Made by a program: the position numbers and the translations under genes | The notes under the pieces: model-generated | Told to the model about the DNA's origin: nothing | The model's input: the letters and a program-made list of their open reading frames with translations, nothing else | Databases searched by the model: none | In this document: piece after piece, positions 17,294-26,243 of the stretch | Layout: each line of letters opens with the position of its first letter | Position numbering within the stretch: the first letter of the stretch is position 1 | NCBI RefSeq assembly: GCF_003854275.1 | Contig: NZ_QTQP01000035.1 | Coordinates: 17,753 to 81,752 of the forward strand | Length of the DNA: 64,000 bases | Direction of reading: 5' to 3' | DNA from: Burkholderia sp. Bp8963 | GTDB lineage: Bacteria > Pseudomonadota > Gammaproteobacteria > Burkholderiales > Burkholderiaceae

Positions 17294-18436
17294 TTAGGCT
17301 GCGTCCGCGGTCTGTTGGCGTCGCCTGGGTTGCAGTTCCGCGCCCTCGTTCCTGCGTCGCACCGTAATGCGCTGCTTGCGTCGACGGACTACCCACGCTG
17401 TGGTCATCACCGTGACGACGGCAAGCGCGTCGCCGACCAGCCCGGCCACAAACGGCGCACGATACGGCCCAGCATTACGCATGGCCGTATCGATGACGAG
17501 CGATGCGACCGAGCCGACGACAAAACAAGCCATCCCCTGCTGGCCGACGTTCACGATGCTCCGTGCGCGATTTGCAACGTTGCGCAACCATCCGCGATGC
17601 ACCATGACCGCGACCGGCCAAGCGATTGCGGCGAAGCTGACGATGCGCAGCGGGGCGAGATGCTGTTTCATCACGCCCGGCATCGGCTGCGTTTGAAGCA
17701 TCAGCTTCGAAACAGCGAAACTCAGCGCGACACCAACCGAGATACGGGTCAGCCACACACCGGTACGAGACCCGTAGAGGGCTGCCGGAGCCGGATGCAA
17801 TCGCACGAGCATTCCCAATACGAACATCAGCTGCCATGCGAACGGATTGAATCCCCAGCCGCTCGCGTTCTCGCTCGGCAGTACTTCGCCAAACAGCGGC
17901 GCAAGCAGCCATATTGCGAGACTGCCGAAAAGCGTGACTCGCGGTGAACAGCGCGCGCATGGTACCAGCGCGCTCGCACCGAGCGCGAACAGTGCGTACA
18001 TCGGCAAAACCGCCGCGAGATAAGGCTGATGCCGGAAGATCGCAATATCGCCGGCCATCTCCAGTGGCTGTCTCGCAAACAGGGGCCATTCGGTGAGCTC
18101 GAGCATTGGCGTGCGCAGATGAAACAGCGTCATCAGCGCACCGCAGCCTAGCATCAACGCAGCCGTGACGAGATAGGCGCGATAGATCTCTCCACTACGC
18201 TGAATGAACCGGGCAATCGCCGCGCCCGCACCACGGTTCGTCGCAATTGCGGTGTAGGCAGCGGCCGAAGCATAGCCGCCCAGGAACACGAATACCTCAG
18301 CCGCGTCGCAATAAGCATAATTGTGCAGCATGAATTTCGCCAATGCGCTGCCGGATATGTGATCGACCGCAATCACGATCAGCACGACTCCCCGAAGAAA
18401 GTCGACCTCGACGGATCGGCGCAGATCGCTTGTCAT
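17294..18436 (-). CDS. opgC: OpgC-like acyltransferase/succinyltransferase
   Basis: 380 aa polytopic membrane protein starting RRSVEVDFLRGVVLIVIAVDH, the hallmark of OpgC proteins (R/H-containing first helix, shared with acyltransferase-3 proteins). About ten hydrophobic helices follow, then an Arg-rich cytoplasmic tail. OpgC proteins succinylate osmoregulated periplasmic glucans. No other opg gene is nearby, so its substrate here is uncertain. The 180 bases between it and the convergent hydrolase gene hold nothing I recognise. Confidence 0.85.
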   Translation of the reverse strand: MTSDLRRSVEVDFLRGVVLIVIAVDHISGSALAKFMLHNYAYCDAAEVFVFLGGYASAAAYTAIATNRGAGAAIARFIQRSGEIYRAYLVTAALMLGCGALMTLFHLRTPMLELTEWPLFARQPLEMAGDIAIFRHQPYLAAVLPMYALFALGASALVPCARCSPRVTLFGSLAIWLLAPLFGEVLPSENASGWGFNPFAWQLMFVLGMLVRLHPAPAALYGSRTGVWLTRISVGVALSFAVSKLMLQTQPMPGVMKQHLAPLRIVSFAAIAWPVAVMVHRGWLRNVANRARSIVNVGQQGMACFVVGSVASLVIDTAMRNAGPYRAPFVAGLVGDALAVVTVMTTAWVVRRRKQRITVRRRNEGAELQPRRRQQTADAA

Positions 18437-19440
18437 TCACCTCTCCAGATCCAGAATCGACACGGCAGCCGCCTCCTTTCCCCAAGCGGGGCCTTTTCGG
18501 CTATGCCAAACTCATGCCAAACGAATGGAGTCCTTGACTGGTCGTGCTTCTGCGATGCCCCAGTCATAGTTGATTTGCGAGAATCGAAAGAAATGTTTCA
18601 CTTTCGATACGCGCGGTGAGTGAGCTGTTGGAATTGAATCGCCGTTCTCACACATGCGGCAGCAGTTCGACACGGACTGCTGACAGGCGGCGCGCTTACG
18701 CGGCAAATAGATGCGGCTCCACCCGCATCCCGTCCGCCGGGTAGCACCGCAGATACGATCGCGCCTTGTTGGCCCATGCTGTATATAAACGCAGTGCTTG
18801 CGCGTCATGGGCTACTTTGTTCTCCTCGACCGTCGATACCACTCGCGCGGCTGACGATCCGCGACTTGGGCGGCGCAGCATATTGCAACACTGGAATTTC
18901 AGGCCGCCCATCCCGAAAACGCTCACCATGCAGTTGCTTTCCATCGCATACGATTGGGTGGGTTGACCGATAACTCGTCTGCATCCGCGAGAAGATCCTG
19001 CATAGGATCGCATGCAGGTTCCAAACGAGTGCCGTCGTCAAGCCATGCTCAGCGACGGCATCGACCAAGACACATCAGCTCACGCCGATCAAATCAGCTC
19101 ACGTGAAAGCTAACTTGAGCTAATCCGGTCTCCAGTACCGTGTGCGCAGTCCTCGATGCCCGCAACCGAACCTCAGGACCCCCACCGCCTGTGACGAAGG
19201 GTACGGCACGGCGTCGACGGCCTCGGTCGCCCGCGCTCTTTCATGTGATCACTCATGCGCGGGCCGCGCACGTGTTGGCCCAGTCCGGCGCTTCAGTCCG
19301 CGGCACTGCCGGCTGCCAGCCGACCCTCATGCGCGGCGCTTGTGCCGCTCACGACGATGCGAGACCGTCTCTCTGACGGTCGTCAACAACAGGATGCTTG
19401 AGCCAGGACCAGGCGGTTATCCGACGGTTGATCATTCTGA
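18437..19440. other. Non-coding accessory stretch, no convincing gene
   Basis: One kilobase downstream of nothing obvious. Short open frames exist on both strands, but none has a recognisable family, ribosome site or consistent codon bias. The only recognisable piece is a 3' fragment of a KfrA-like gene near its right end (listed separately). Together with the repeats further right I read it as debris of mobile DNA. Confidence 0.5.
19293..19331 (-). pseudogene. Second 3'-end remnant of the KfrA-like gene
   Basis: Minus-strand frame ends EGRLAAGSAAD-stop, matching the end RLASGGAAD-stop of the longer remnant at 19724-19992; the DNA is also similar (both start CAGTCCGCGGC on the plus strand). 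Upstream the similarity is lost. Two degenerate ends of the same gene flank the repeat cluster at 19461-19628. Confidence 0.5.
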
Positions 19441-19460
19441 TATGCGCGGAAGTTGCCATT

Positions 19461-19628
19461 TTTGTCGCGTTCCAGCGAAGAACGTTGCACCGAGATTGAG
19501 AATTTGTCGCGCAGCGTCACCGAAACCTTGTATTTTGTCGCGTTCCAGCGAAAAAAGCTCAGCGCTCCTCGCGGATTTGTCGCGTAGCGTCGCTTGAATG
19601 CCCGAATTTATCGCAAAGCAGCGAAGGA
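19461..19628. repeat. Cluster of five TTTGTCGCG-type repeats, likely transposon end
   Basis: Five related units start near 19461, 19503, 19534, 19576 and 19608. Units 1 and 3 share TTTGTCGCGTTCCAGCGAA; units 2 and 4 share TTTGTCGCG(C/T)AGCGTC; unit 5 is a degenerate TTTATCGCAAAGCAGCGAA. The spacing alternates about 42, 31, 42, 32 bases. Ordered arrays of about 20-bp transposase sites of this kind mark the ends of Tn7-, Tn5053- and Tn552-type (Mu-class DDE) transposons. No transposase gene is seen nearby and no matching opposite end was found by eye. Confidence 0.55.
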
Positions 19629-19723
19629 AGCATTAATCAGGCGTCTGCAGGCTCTTGGGCGTGCGGCACGCTCGCATTCGGGGTGGCCGGCATCCTATAC
19701 GCGTTCGCGGACCTGCCTGTGCA

Positions 19724-19992
19724 TCAGTCCGCGGCGCCGCCGGATGCCAGCCGGGCCCGATAGTCGGCCAGCAGCAACCGGTGCGCGTCGACTTGCGCGG
19801 CCAGTTGGGTGCGCTCCGCCGTGAGCGTCCCGAGCGCGTCCCGGGCGCGCGCCGCGAGTTCGCTTTCCAGCGCGCCGCCCCGCGCCTGCGCCGCGTCGCG
19901 TTCGGCCTCGGCGCGGGCCTGCTGGGCCAGCGTCTGCCCCAGTGCGGCCTGGACCTGTTCGCCGTGCGTGAGTGACTCGCGCAGACGCTTGG
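19724..19992 (-). pseudogene. Truncated coiled-coil KfrA-like protein, C-terminal part only
   Basis: Minus-strand frame of about 89 codons reads as an alanine-rich coiled coil: AKRLRESLTHGEQVQAALGQ, QQARAEAERDAAQARG, then RTQLAAQVDAHRLLLADYRA and a stop at 19724. This heptad-rich pattern is typical of KfrA-type DNA-binding proteins and similar mobile-element proteins. The N-terminal DNA-binding half is missing: the frame is cut at about 19993, exactly where a truncated cupin begins on the opposite strand. Confidence 0.6.
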
Positions 19993-20175
19993 CCGGTCGT
20001 CAACCGGCCCGATACGGAGTTCACGTACATCCTTTCCGGACGCGCTAACCTGACCGATGACGCGAGCGGCGAAGTCGTCGAAATCGGAGCCGGCGACCTC
20101 GTCATCCTGCCGCCCGGCTGGACCGGGCGTTGGGATGTCATTGAACCGGTAAGAAAAGTCTACGCGATTTACTGA
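19993..20175 (+). pseudogene. Truncated cupin-domain protein (C-terminal fragment)
   Basis: Plus-strand frame TEFTYILSGRANLTDD, then VVEIGAGDLVILPPGWTGRW and VRKVYAIY-stop is the C-terminal beta-barrel half of a Cupin_3/EutQ-like protein. Nothing before about 19990 continues the cupin: the preceding bases are antisense to the KfrA-like remnant. A GTG at 19972 could start a 67-aa chimera, but no ribosome site is evident, so I treat it as a fragment at a recombination junction. Confidence 0.65.
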
Positions 20176-20236
20176 TGCGCGGCTCGCGTGCGTGCCTTGT
20201 CCTTGGCCGGCACGCCGCGGGCGGGAAGACCGCAGA

Positions 20237-21361
20237 TCAGTCCGGAAGAAGCGCTCCCTTGATACGCCCCGGAATTCTCTCGTTCCCCGCGACCATCGCG
20301 ATCCGCTGCCCAGCTAGGACATAGTGGACGTGCATTCTGGCGACAAGTATTCCGTCCGTGCGCGATTGAACTGTTGTGCGATACATCGCTCGATCGGGCG
20401 CCTCGCCAACGATCTCGGCAATCACCGCGCCCCTTTCGACATACGTTCCAACTGGAACACGCCAGCTGACAACTCCTGACTGGGCTGCTTTCAGATGATC
20501 GACTGCTTCAAGCGCGGTGATTGCTGGCGTCTTTCGTTGCGAATCCGCGTGGCGGTCTACAACGAAGCCTTCGAGACGCAGAAAATCAAGCAATGCGTCG
20601 GCGTCACGAATCGCTAGCTCGTCAGACACGTCGCGTTGTCCGCGCAATTCGACAACTGCGGCGAAGCCGTGACGGGAATCACACGTTAGACCGGATTGCC
20701 GCAGCGCAGTCCAGGCTTCGTGAAACGCTTGATCGAACGTTCCGCCACCAGCATGGTCTTCGAGAAGCAGCACGGGAGCCTCCAGGCATTGCGCGAGTGA
20801 GACAGCACGCTTCTCATGCGCCCAATTGCTGTACACGTGCATGATGGCCGTTTTGTCACAATGCAAATCGAGCGCCATATCATGCGCGAAAGCGCGCGAT
20901 AGCAATGTCGCTTTCAGAGATTCGACTGGATCGGTACCTTGTGCTGCTTGCGCCGCAATCGCGATCAGCCACATCTTTGCGTCGCGAAGTGTACGGGGCC
21001 GATCCGCAGCGCAGCCCCGTCGGGCGATCTCTGAACGAATATCCGGAAAACGACGATCGAAATTGCCACTCCCCGCACAATCGAAGCGTCCGGTCAGCGC
21101 GCCGCCGACTACCTGTTGCATACCGATTGGATTTGCCCAGGTCATGACAGTGATACGCCCGCACAACGCCCCGGCTTGCTCCAGCGATGCAAGCCGCTCC
21201 AGCAGATGCTGAATCACGAGAAGCCCCGGCACCTCGCCGGCATGCAATGCCGCTTGAACGTAGAGCGAGCGATCTGCATCAACCGATCCGAATGCGTATT
21301 CGCACAACGTCAGGCGCATCCCTGATGCTGTACCAGGTAGCGGTATTTCCAGTCTCTCCAT
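20237..21361 (-). CDS. Aspartoacylase/succinylglutamate desuccinylase-family hydrolase (copy 2)
   Basis: 374 aa M14-type zinc hydrolase. Zinc ligands: ALHAGEVPG (His, Glu) near residue 41 and LDLHCD (His) near 166; VVELRGQRDV supplies the catalytic Glu region. The family removes acyl groups from acylated amino acids. A C-terminal domain (after about residue 270) resembles the lipoyl-like tail of AstE/AspA proteins. It is about half-identical by eye to the next upstream gene, but its zinc motif is HAGE where the neighbour has HADE, and the substrate loop NFDRRFP differs from NFNRNFP. The two genes are 48 bases apart and probably cotranscribed. Confidence 0.82.
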   Translation of the reverse strand: MERLEIPLPGTASGMRLTLCEYAFGSVDADRSLYVQAALHAGEVPGLLVIQHLLERLASLEQAGALCGRITVMTWANPIGMQQVVGGALTGRFDCAGSGNFDRRFPDIRSEIARRGCAADRPRTLRDAKMWLIAIAAQAAQGTDPVESLKATLLSRAFAHDMALDLHCDKTAIMHVYSNWAHEKRAVSLAQCLEAPVLLLEDHAGGGTFDQAFHEAWTALRQSGLTCDSRHGFAAVVELRGQRDVSDELAIRDADALLDFLRLEGFVVDRHADSQRKTPAITALEAVDHLKAAQSGVVSWRVPVGTYVERGAVIAEIVGEAPDRAMYRTTVQSRTDGILVARMHVHYVLAGQRIAMVAGNERIPGRIKGALLPD

Positions 21362-21409
21362 TACTCTTGCTCCCCGTCTACGGTCGGCCTGACATGCATG
21401 ATGGGACGG

Positions 21410-22552
21410 CTAGAAATCGAGCAGCAAATTGCCGGGTTCACGTCCGGCGAGCGCGACATCTCCGGCGATCAATGCTGCCCGCTGCCCCGGCCTCACTAGT
21501 TTTTGCAACTGACGCACGACCAGGACGCCGCTGATCGGACTAGTCACTTGGACGCGCGAATTGATCGCCCCGTCGAGACGCACGATTTCGGCGAATGTCT
21601 CGCCCGCACCAACATGTTCTCCGGGCATACGCTTATAGACGATCACGCCCGCACAAGGACATCTGACATGCGCCGCTCCTTGGAGAGGAAATACCGCAGG
21701 CGGTTCGCTCAACCGAGGCGTGTCGTCTGTGTCTGGCAAGACCACCACCCCCTCTGACTCGGCGAAGTGCAACAAGCGTCGAGCGTCGTCCATCGCCAAT
21801 GCATCATTGACGTCGGCCTGACCTCGCAACTCGATCGTCGCCGAGAAACCGCTTTCGTCCGCGTCGAACAGACCTGCCTGCTGCAATTCGCCCCATGCAC
21901 TCGAATGCGTTTGATCAAATGCCCCTCCGCCAGCTTGTTCCGGCTCGAGCATCACCACCGGCGCCCCGATCAGGCGAGCCAGCTTTACGGCTCGCTCACG
22001 CTGCAGCGCCGACGCATAGACGTGTGCGATCGCATCGGTGTCACAATGCAGATCAAGGACGATATCGTGATCGATCGCGAGCTTGGCCAGTTCGAGCTTC
22101 ATCGCCGCAGCGGGGCTCAATTCATCGCGCTCACCAATCAAGCTTCGGAAATAGCGCTTCCACTGGTGTCGCGTCAGATCGCGTGCAACCGGCTCCTGCA
22201 AACGCATTGCAACGCCCTGATCCAGCAGCGGGAAATTGCGATTGAAGTTTTCCCCGTTCTCGAAATCGAAGCGCCCCACGACAGGACCGAACAATCGTTG
22301 AGACAAACCGATTGGGTTTGCGTACGGCACCACCGTGACACAGCCGGTGATCCTTCCGGCACCGTCGAGCGCATGTAGTGCCTCGAGCAGATGTTGCAAC
22401 ACCAGCAGGCCCGGGTGTTCGTCGGCATGCAGTCCGGCATGCAGATAGATACTGCGCCCGTTATCAGGGTGACCGAATTGATGCGCTGTCAGGTGCAGTG
22501 CAACCCCCGGCGCCGGGGACGGCAGAGGAATCTCGATTCGTTGATAGGTCAC
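21410..22552 (-). CDS. Aspartoacylase/succinylglutamate desuccinylase-family hydrolase (copy 1)
   Basis: 380 aa. Shows the canonical zinc-hydrolase set GLHADEHPGLLVLQHLLE, ENFNRNFPLLDQ, DIVLDLHCDTDAIAHVY and ATIELRGQADVNDAL, followed by a beta-rich C-terminal domain with CPCAGVIVYKRMPGEHV, reminiscent of a barrel-sandwich hybrid. Deacylation of an N-acyl amino acid is the expected reaction; the exact substrate is not readable. It is followed by its paralogue, and preceded by a truncated ornithine cyclodeaminase. Confidence 0.85.
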   Translation of the reverse strand: MTYQRIEIPLPSPAPGVALHLTAHQFGHPDNGRSIYLHAGLHADEHPGLLVLQHLLEALHALDGAGRITGCVTVVPYANPIGLSQRLFGPVVGRFDFENGENFNRNFPLLDQGVAMRLQEPVARDLTRHQWKRYFRSLIGERDELSPAAAMKLELAKLAIDHDIVLDLHCDTDAIAHVYASALQRERAVKLARLIGAPVVMLEPEQAGGGAFDQTHSSAWGELQQAGLFDADESGFSATIELRGQADVNDALAMDDARRLLHFAESEGVVVLPDTDDTPRLSEPPAVFPLQGAAHVRCPCAGVIVYKRMPGEHVGAGETFAEIVRLDGAINSRVQVTSPISGVLVVRQLQKLVRPGQRAALIAGDVALAGREPGNLLLDF

Positions 22553-22616
22553 GCGTTGTCTCCTCGAGCGTGCCCCGGCAGCTGAAATAGGCGCCGCCGG
22601 ATACGCATGTCTTCAA

Positions 22617-22832
22617 TCAGTGTTCGACCACGCGGGTGACGTGTCGATACAGCGCCGTGGCGACTGCGATATCGGGGAAAAGCGTCAGGGTCTGCGGCGG
22701 TTGCACCGCGCGGCCGTCCGCCAGCGACCGAAACATTCGCTCCAGCGCACCACGCGTATCCAGTTCCGGCAATGCAGCGCGGACCCGCGCCTCATCCACT
22801 ACGCGCGGTAAGTCGTTCAGTAGAGCACTCAT
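22617..22832 (-). pseudogene. Truncated ornithine cyclodeaminase/mu-crystallin-family gene
   Basis: 71-codon frame: VVDEARVRAALPELDTRGAL, ERMFRSLADG, then RAVQPPQTLTLFPD is the N-terminus of an ornithine cyclodeaminase-family NAD(P)H enzyme of about 310-350 aa. After FPD it switches to unrelated residues and stops, so the NAD-binding domain is deleted. It sits directly upstream of the desuccinylase-like pair. Members of this family include DauB of the D-arginine pathway, fitting the DauR-like regulator nearby. Confidence 0.75.
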
Positions 22833-22861
22833 CTAGTGATCTCGGGGAACCCGCTCCATGT

Positions 22862-23041
22862 CATCTGATTAGATTTTTTAGTCTACTATGGACTTTTTAC
22901 TTTTGGAAGCAGATACTTGCCGACAATGTCTCAAATGGACAATTCGTCTACCCCTCAGCTTTGCATTGCAAGGTAGCCCGCCGAGGCCCGCGGACCAACA
23001 GGTTACGGCCCCGTTATTCGATTACCACCTACGGAGTTGGT
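22862..23041 (+). promoter_or_regulatory. Upstream region of the amino-acid-binding protein gene
   Basis: AT-richer segment (22862-22905) with TTAGATTTTTTAGTCTA containing TAGA/TCTA half-sites around a T-tract, a possible operator, and a ribosome site (CGGAGTTGGT) just before ATG 23042. No clear -35/-10 pair is assigned. It separates the divergent cyclodeaminase remnant and the binding-protein gene. Confidence 0.3.
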
Positions 23042-23824
23042 ATGAACATGAAGCACCTGGTTTGCGCCGTCGCCCTGTCCCTGGGAACGGCTGGAGTCGC
23101 ATTCGCAGGCGGCAATGCCGCGCTGAGGATCGGCATCGAAGCCGCCTACCCTCCATTCGAGAGCAAAACGGCGGCCGGGCAACTGCAGGGTTTCGATATC
23201 GATATCGGAAATGCAGTTTGCGCAAAGATGAAAGTCAAGTGCGTGTGGGTCGAGAATGCTTTCGACGGTCTCCTGCCTGCGCTTCAGGCCCGCAAATTCG
23301 ACTTGGTCAACTCGGCGTTGAACATTACCCAAAAGCGCAAGCAGCTCGTCGATTTCACCCCGCCGATCTACGTCGTCCCAATGGTAATGGTCGCCCGCAA
23401 AAATTCCGGACTATTGCCCGACGCCGCTCACCTCCAAGGCAAGCGCATCGGCGTGCTACAAGGGTCGTCGCAGGAGGACTTCCTGAAGCGCAACTGGGAG
23501 CCGCACGGGATCGTGACTACGCCGTACCAAGACCAGAATTTGGTTTATGCGGACCTCGCCTCTGGTCGCCTGGATGCTACTGTCCTGGAATCTCAGACTG
23601 CTCAAGAGGGCTTCCTGGACAAACCTGAGGGTCGCGACTTTGCGATGATCGGCCAACCACTGCAAGATCCGGTGACCCTCGGTGAAGGCGTCGGCTGGGC
23701 GTTCAGGAGGCAAGACACCGCACTTCGCGGTCAGGTCTCGGCCGCGCTTGCCGAGCTGAAAAAGGACGGCACATTGAGCAAGCTGTCGGTTCAATACTTC
23801 AAACGCGACATCATCGCCAAGTAG
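23042..23824 (+). CDS. Periplasmic polar amino-acid-binding protein (ABC transporter)
   Basis: 260 aa. A cleavable signal peptide covers about residues 1-22 (KHLVCAVALSLGTAGVAFA). The mature part follows the HisJ/ArgT/SBP_bac_3 pattern: LRIGIEAAYPPFESKT, GFDIDIGNAVCAKM, ENAFDGLLPALQARKFDLV, VDFTPPIYV, IGVLQGSSQEDF. Basic or polar amino acids are the expected ligands. No permease or ATPase gene accompanies it in the window, so it either uses a distant ABC transporter or is an orphan. It is followed by an aminotransferase (83-base gap), suggesting uptake coupled to catabolism. GGAG 6 bases before ATG supports the start. Confidence 0.88.
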   Translation: MNMKHLVCAVALSLGTAGVAFAGGNAALRIGIEAAYPPFESKTAAGQLQGFDIDIGNAVCAKMKVKCVWVENAFDGLLPALQARKFDLVNSALNITQKRKQLVDFTPPIYVVPMVMVARKNSGLLPDAAHLQGKRIGVLQGSSQEDFLKRNWEPHGIVTTPYQDQNLVYADLASGRLDATVLESQTAQEGFLDKPEGRDFAMIGQPLQDPVTLGEGVGWAFRRQDTALRGQVSAALAELKKDGTLSKLSVQYFKRDIIAK

Positions 23825-23907
23825 CCGTCGCGGCCACTACGCGGACATCATTTTCTCTACATGCGGCCGCGGTTTGGCCGCTCAACCATCTCACGGAAGG
23901 AATGGTC

Positions 23908-25032
23908 ATGAAGATCAAGGAATTCGGCGTTGAGCGCTGGATGGATCTCTACGAAAATCATTGCACGTACAACCTCGCGGAGACCTGTGTCGAATCTCTG
24001 ACAGTCGATCAACTGCTCACGATGACAGGCCGCCAGGAAACCGTGCTCGACGACCTGCGTCCGATGAAGCTGACATATGGCGTGATCGAAGGCACGCAGC
24101 GCCTGCGCGAGGCGATCGCCGGTACGTACTTGCGGCAATCGGCATCGAATGTCATCGTCACGCACGGCGCGATCGGTGGAAACGCGCTCATCTACGAAAC
24201 GCTCGTTGAGCCCGGCGATACCGTCGTGTCGGTACTGCCGACCTACCAGCAGCACTATTCGATTCCCGAGAGCTACGGCGCGAACGTCAAGATCCTCAAG
24301 CTTCGCGAAGAAAACCAATTTTTGCCGGATCTCGACGAACTCGAATCGCTCGTCGATGATAAGACACGTCTCATCGCGATCAACAACCCGAACAATCCGA
24401 CCGGGTCGCTGATGGACGAAGCATTCCTCGAGAAGATTGTCGAGATCGCAAGGCGCTGCGACGCATATGTTCTCTGCGACGAAGTTTATCGTGGGACCGA
24501 CCAGGTCGGCAGCGGCTACAGCGCGTCGATTGCAGACCTCTACGAGCGCGGCATCAGCACCGCAAGTATGTCGAAGACTTACTCCCTCGCAGGGCTACGT
24601 CTAGGCTGGATTGCCGGACCGGTCGAGTTGATTCACGCAGTCAGCGTACATCGCGACTACAACACGATCAGCGTCGGCATGATTGACGACTACTTTGCGA
24701 CGCTCGCGCTTGAGCATCGCGACGCGATCTTGAAACGCAATCACGACATCGTACGCACCAATCTCGCGATTCTGAGCGCATGGGTCGAACGCGAGCCGAC
24801 GATCTCGTGGGTCAAGCCCAAGTCTGGGACGACGGCGCTACTCAAGTACGCGTTCGACATGCCGTCGCGTGAATTCTGCACGGAACTGCTCGAGGCGACG
24901 GGTGTGATGTTTACGCCGGGTAGCGCGCTCGACATGGAGGGTTACGTACGAATCGGGTATGCGAACAGCCGCACTGTTCTGGAGGACGGGCTCACGCGCG
25001 TGTCCGACTTCCTGCGAAGCAAAGTCAGCTGA
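23908..25032 (+). CDS. Class I/II PLP-dependent aminotransferase
   Basis: 374 aa fold-type I enzyme. PLP-binding Lys223 is in STASMSKTYSLAGLRLGW; NNPNNPTGS and LCDEVYRG give the Asn/Asp/Tyr cofactor contacts; RIGYANS holds the C-terminal substrate-carboxylate Arg. It resembles the branch that includes capreomycidine-synthase-like enzymes and amino-acid aminotransferases, so an arginine-related substrate is conceivable but unproven. Two ATGs are possible (23902, 23908); GGAAGG is better spaced from 23908. It probably forms an operon with the binding protein upstream. Confidence 0.85.
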   Translation: MKIKEFGVERWMDLYENHCTYNLAETCVESLTVDQLLTMTGRQETVLDDLRPMKLTYGVIEGTQRLREAIAGTYLRQSASNVIVTHGAIGGNALIYETLVEPGDTVVSVLPTYQQHYSIPESYGANVKILKLREENQFLPDLDELESLVDDKTRLIAINNPNNPTGSLMDEAFLEKIVEIARRCDAYVLCDEVYRGTDQVGSGYSASIADLYERGISTASMSKTYSLAGLRLGWIAGPVELIHAVSVHRDYNTISVGMIDDYFATLALEHRDAILKRNHDIVRTNLAILSAWVEREPTISWVKPKSGTTALLKYAFDMPSREFCTELLEATGVMFTPGSALDMEGYVRIGYANSRTVLEDGLTRVSDFLRSKVS

Positions 25033-25141
25033 TTCTCTTCGGATAGTCATTCGGGGCGGCCCGTGGCCGCCTCGACCGAATGCCACACCGCGGAGCAACG
25101 TGACGTCCGCGCCGGCCTGCGATGCAACGCATTAATGCACG

Positions 25142-25471
25142 TCACGCGTCTTCGCGCATTTGCCTCAAATCGGCCGCTTCCGAAATCAGGCGACGGATTG
25201 CCGTGCCGACACCGGAAATCAGGCTCCCTCCCCCAACCGACGCAAACACCGCGTCGAGCTTCACGGGCGATGTCGTGCTCGCCGCGTAGACTGTGACCGG
25301 CACGCCCGCGAGCTTGCGCGCAAGTGCCACGCCCTGACCGTGGTTCCCGCTCGACACCGTCAGAACTCCGTTTCACCGCGTCTTCGGATCGAGCATCCGC
25401 ACCTTGTTCGTGGCACCGCGAAGCTTGAACGAACCGGTAAGTTGCAGGTGTTCGCACTTCAGATACACCAG
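25142..25471 (-). pseudogene. Broken threonine/serine dehydratase-like gene
   Basis: Minus-strand sequence reads YLKCEHLQLTGSFKLRGATN (PLP Lys in SFKLRGA), KVRMLDPKTR, then an in-frame TGA, then TVSSGNHGQGVALARKLAGV, and after SPVKLDAV jumps straight to FASVGGGSLISGVGTAIR. So it has a nonsense codon and a large internal deletion between the SSGNHGQG and GGGG motifs, and no N- or C-terminus. It lies just downstream of the YheO-like regulator gene on the same strand, as if once regulated with it. Confidence 0.8.
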
Positions 25472-25483
25472 ACAAATCTTCTG

Positions 25484-26191
25484 TCACCCTTCACCTCTCA
25501 GATCTTTCAGGTAGTTAAAAATCGTTGCGCGAGCTAATGCAAGGACCTTTGCGACATAGTTCGCAGCACTCTTTCCATTGAACGCGCCTTCCGCGTACAG
25601 GGCGGCAACCAACTCGCGCTTATGTTCCCGTGTAAGCATCGACAACGTGAGCTTACGTTCCTGCAACCAGTGATCGAGGAAGACATTCACACGATCCTGC
25701 CAATCGTCACGGAACAGCTTCTCCGGTTGAGGTTGCAGCACCGCACTCGACAGCAACAGTTCGAGCGCCTGCTTCGCCTGGTCGAGAGCCGCCAGGTGAA
25801 AGTTGATACACATGACCCCGATTGGCTCGCCCGCTTCAGTCCGCAATACACCCGTGATCGAGCGGATCTTGCGACCGTCCCAGCCAAGCTTTTCGTACGG
25901 GCCGATCACGTTTTCCTGCGCGTCAAAGCCGATTTCCTCGAGCGCCGAATCGTCACCGATCTCCCGTTTGGACAGATTGTTCGCGACATAAGCGACTGTT
26001 TGGGTCGCGAGGTCGTGCAGTACGACTTCTGTATAAGGCTGGAAAAGCTGCGCGATCGCATCGGCAACTACGCGGTACGGGGCAATCTCCCCCGTACCCG
26101 CCGGCCGCCTACTACTCCTTGCTACGCTCGACTTTGTCCGACCGTTTGCCTTGCCAGTGGAGTCGTTTGCGGGGGTTTGTGCTCTGCTCAT
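25484..26191 (-). CDS. YheO/DauR-type PAS-HTH transcriptional regulator
   Basis: 235 aa. After a basic disordered N-terminus (1-35), residues about 38-150 form the YheO-like PAS domain (FQPYTEVVLHDLATQTVAYV, SITGVLRTEAGEPIGVMCIN). The C-terminus is the HTH_22 DNA-binding domain (KRELVAALYAEGAFNGKSAA, NYVAKVLALARATIFNYLKD). In Pseudomonas DauR of this family represses D-arginine utilisation genes (established for that organism). Here its neighbours are amino-acid genes and a cyclodeaminase remnant, consistent with control of amino-acid catabolism. Confidence 0.85.
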   Translation of the reverse strand: MSRAQTPANDSTGKANGRTKSSVARSSRRPAGTGEIAPYRVVADAIAQLFQPYTEVVLHDLATQTVAYVANNLSKREIGDDSALEEIGFDAQENVIGPYEKLGWDGRKIRSITGVLRTEAGEPIGVMCINFHLAALDQAKQALELLLSSAVLQPQPEKLFRDDWQDRVNVFLDHWLQERKLTLSMLTREHKRELVAALYAEGAFNGKSAANYVAKVLALARATIFNYLKDLRGEG

Positions 26192-26243
26192 GTCTTTTTT
26201 TCCAAATCGGCGCAGACCTGACGCGGTACACGTCCATCGCCGT

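Noticed and set aside
18696..19013. 105-codon minus-strand frame that might be a small mobile-element protein
   Set aside because: No recognisable family, no ribosome site, and overlapping frames of similar length on both strands.
19461..19628. CRISPR array
   Set aside because: Only five degenerate units, two alternating types, spacers that are short and unequal, and no cas genes.
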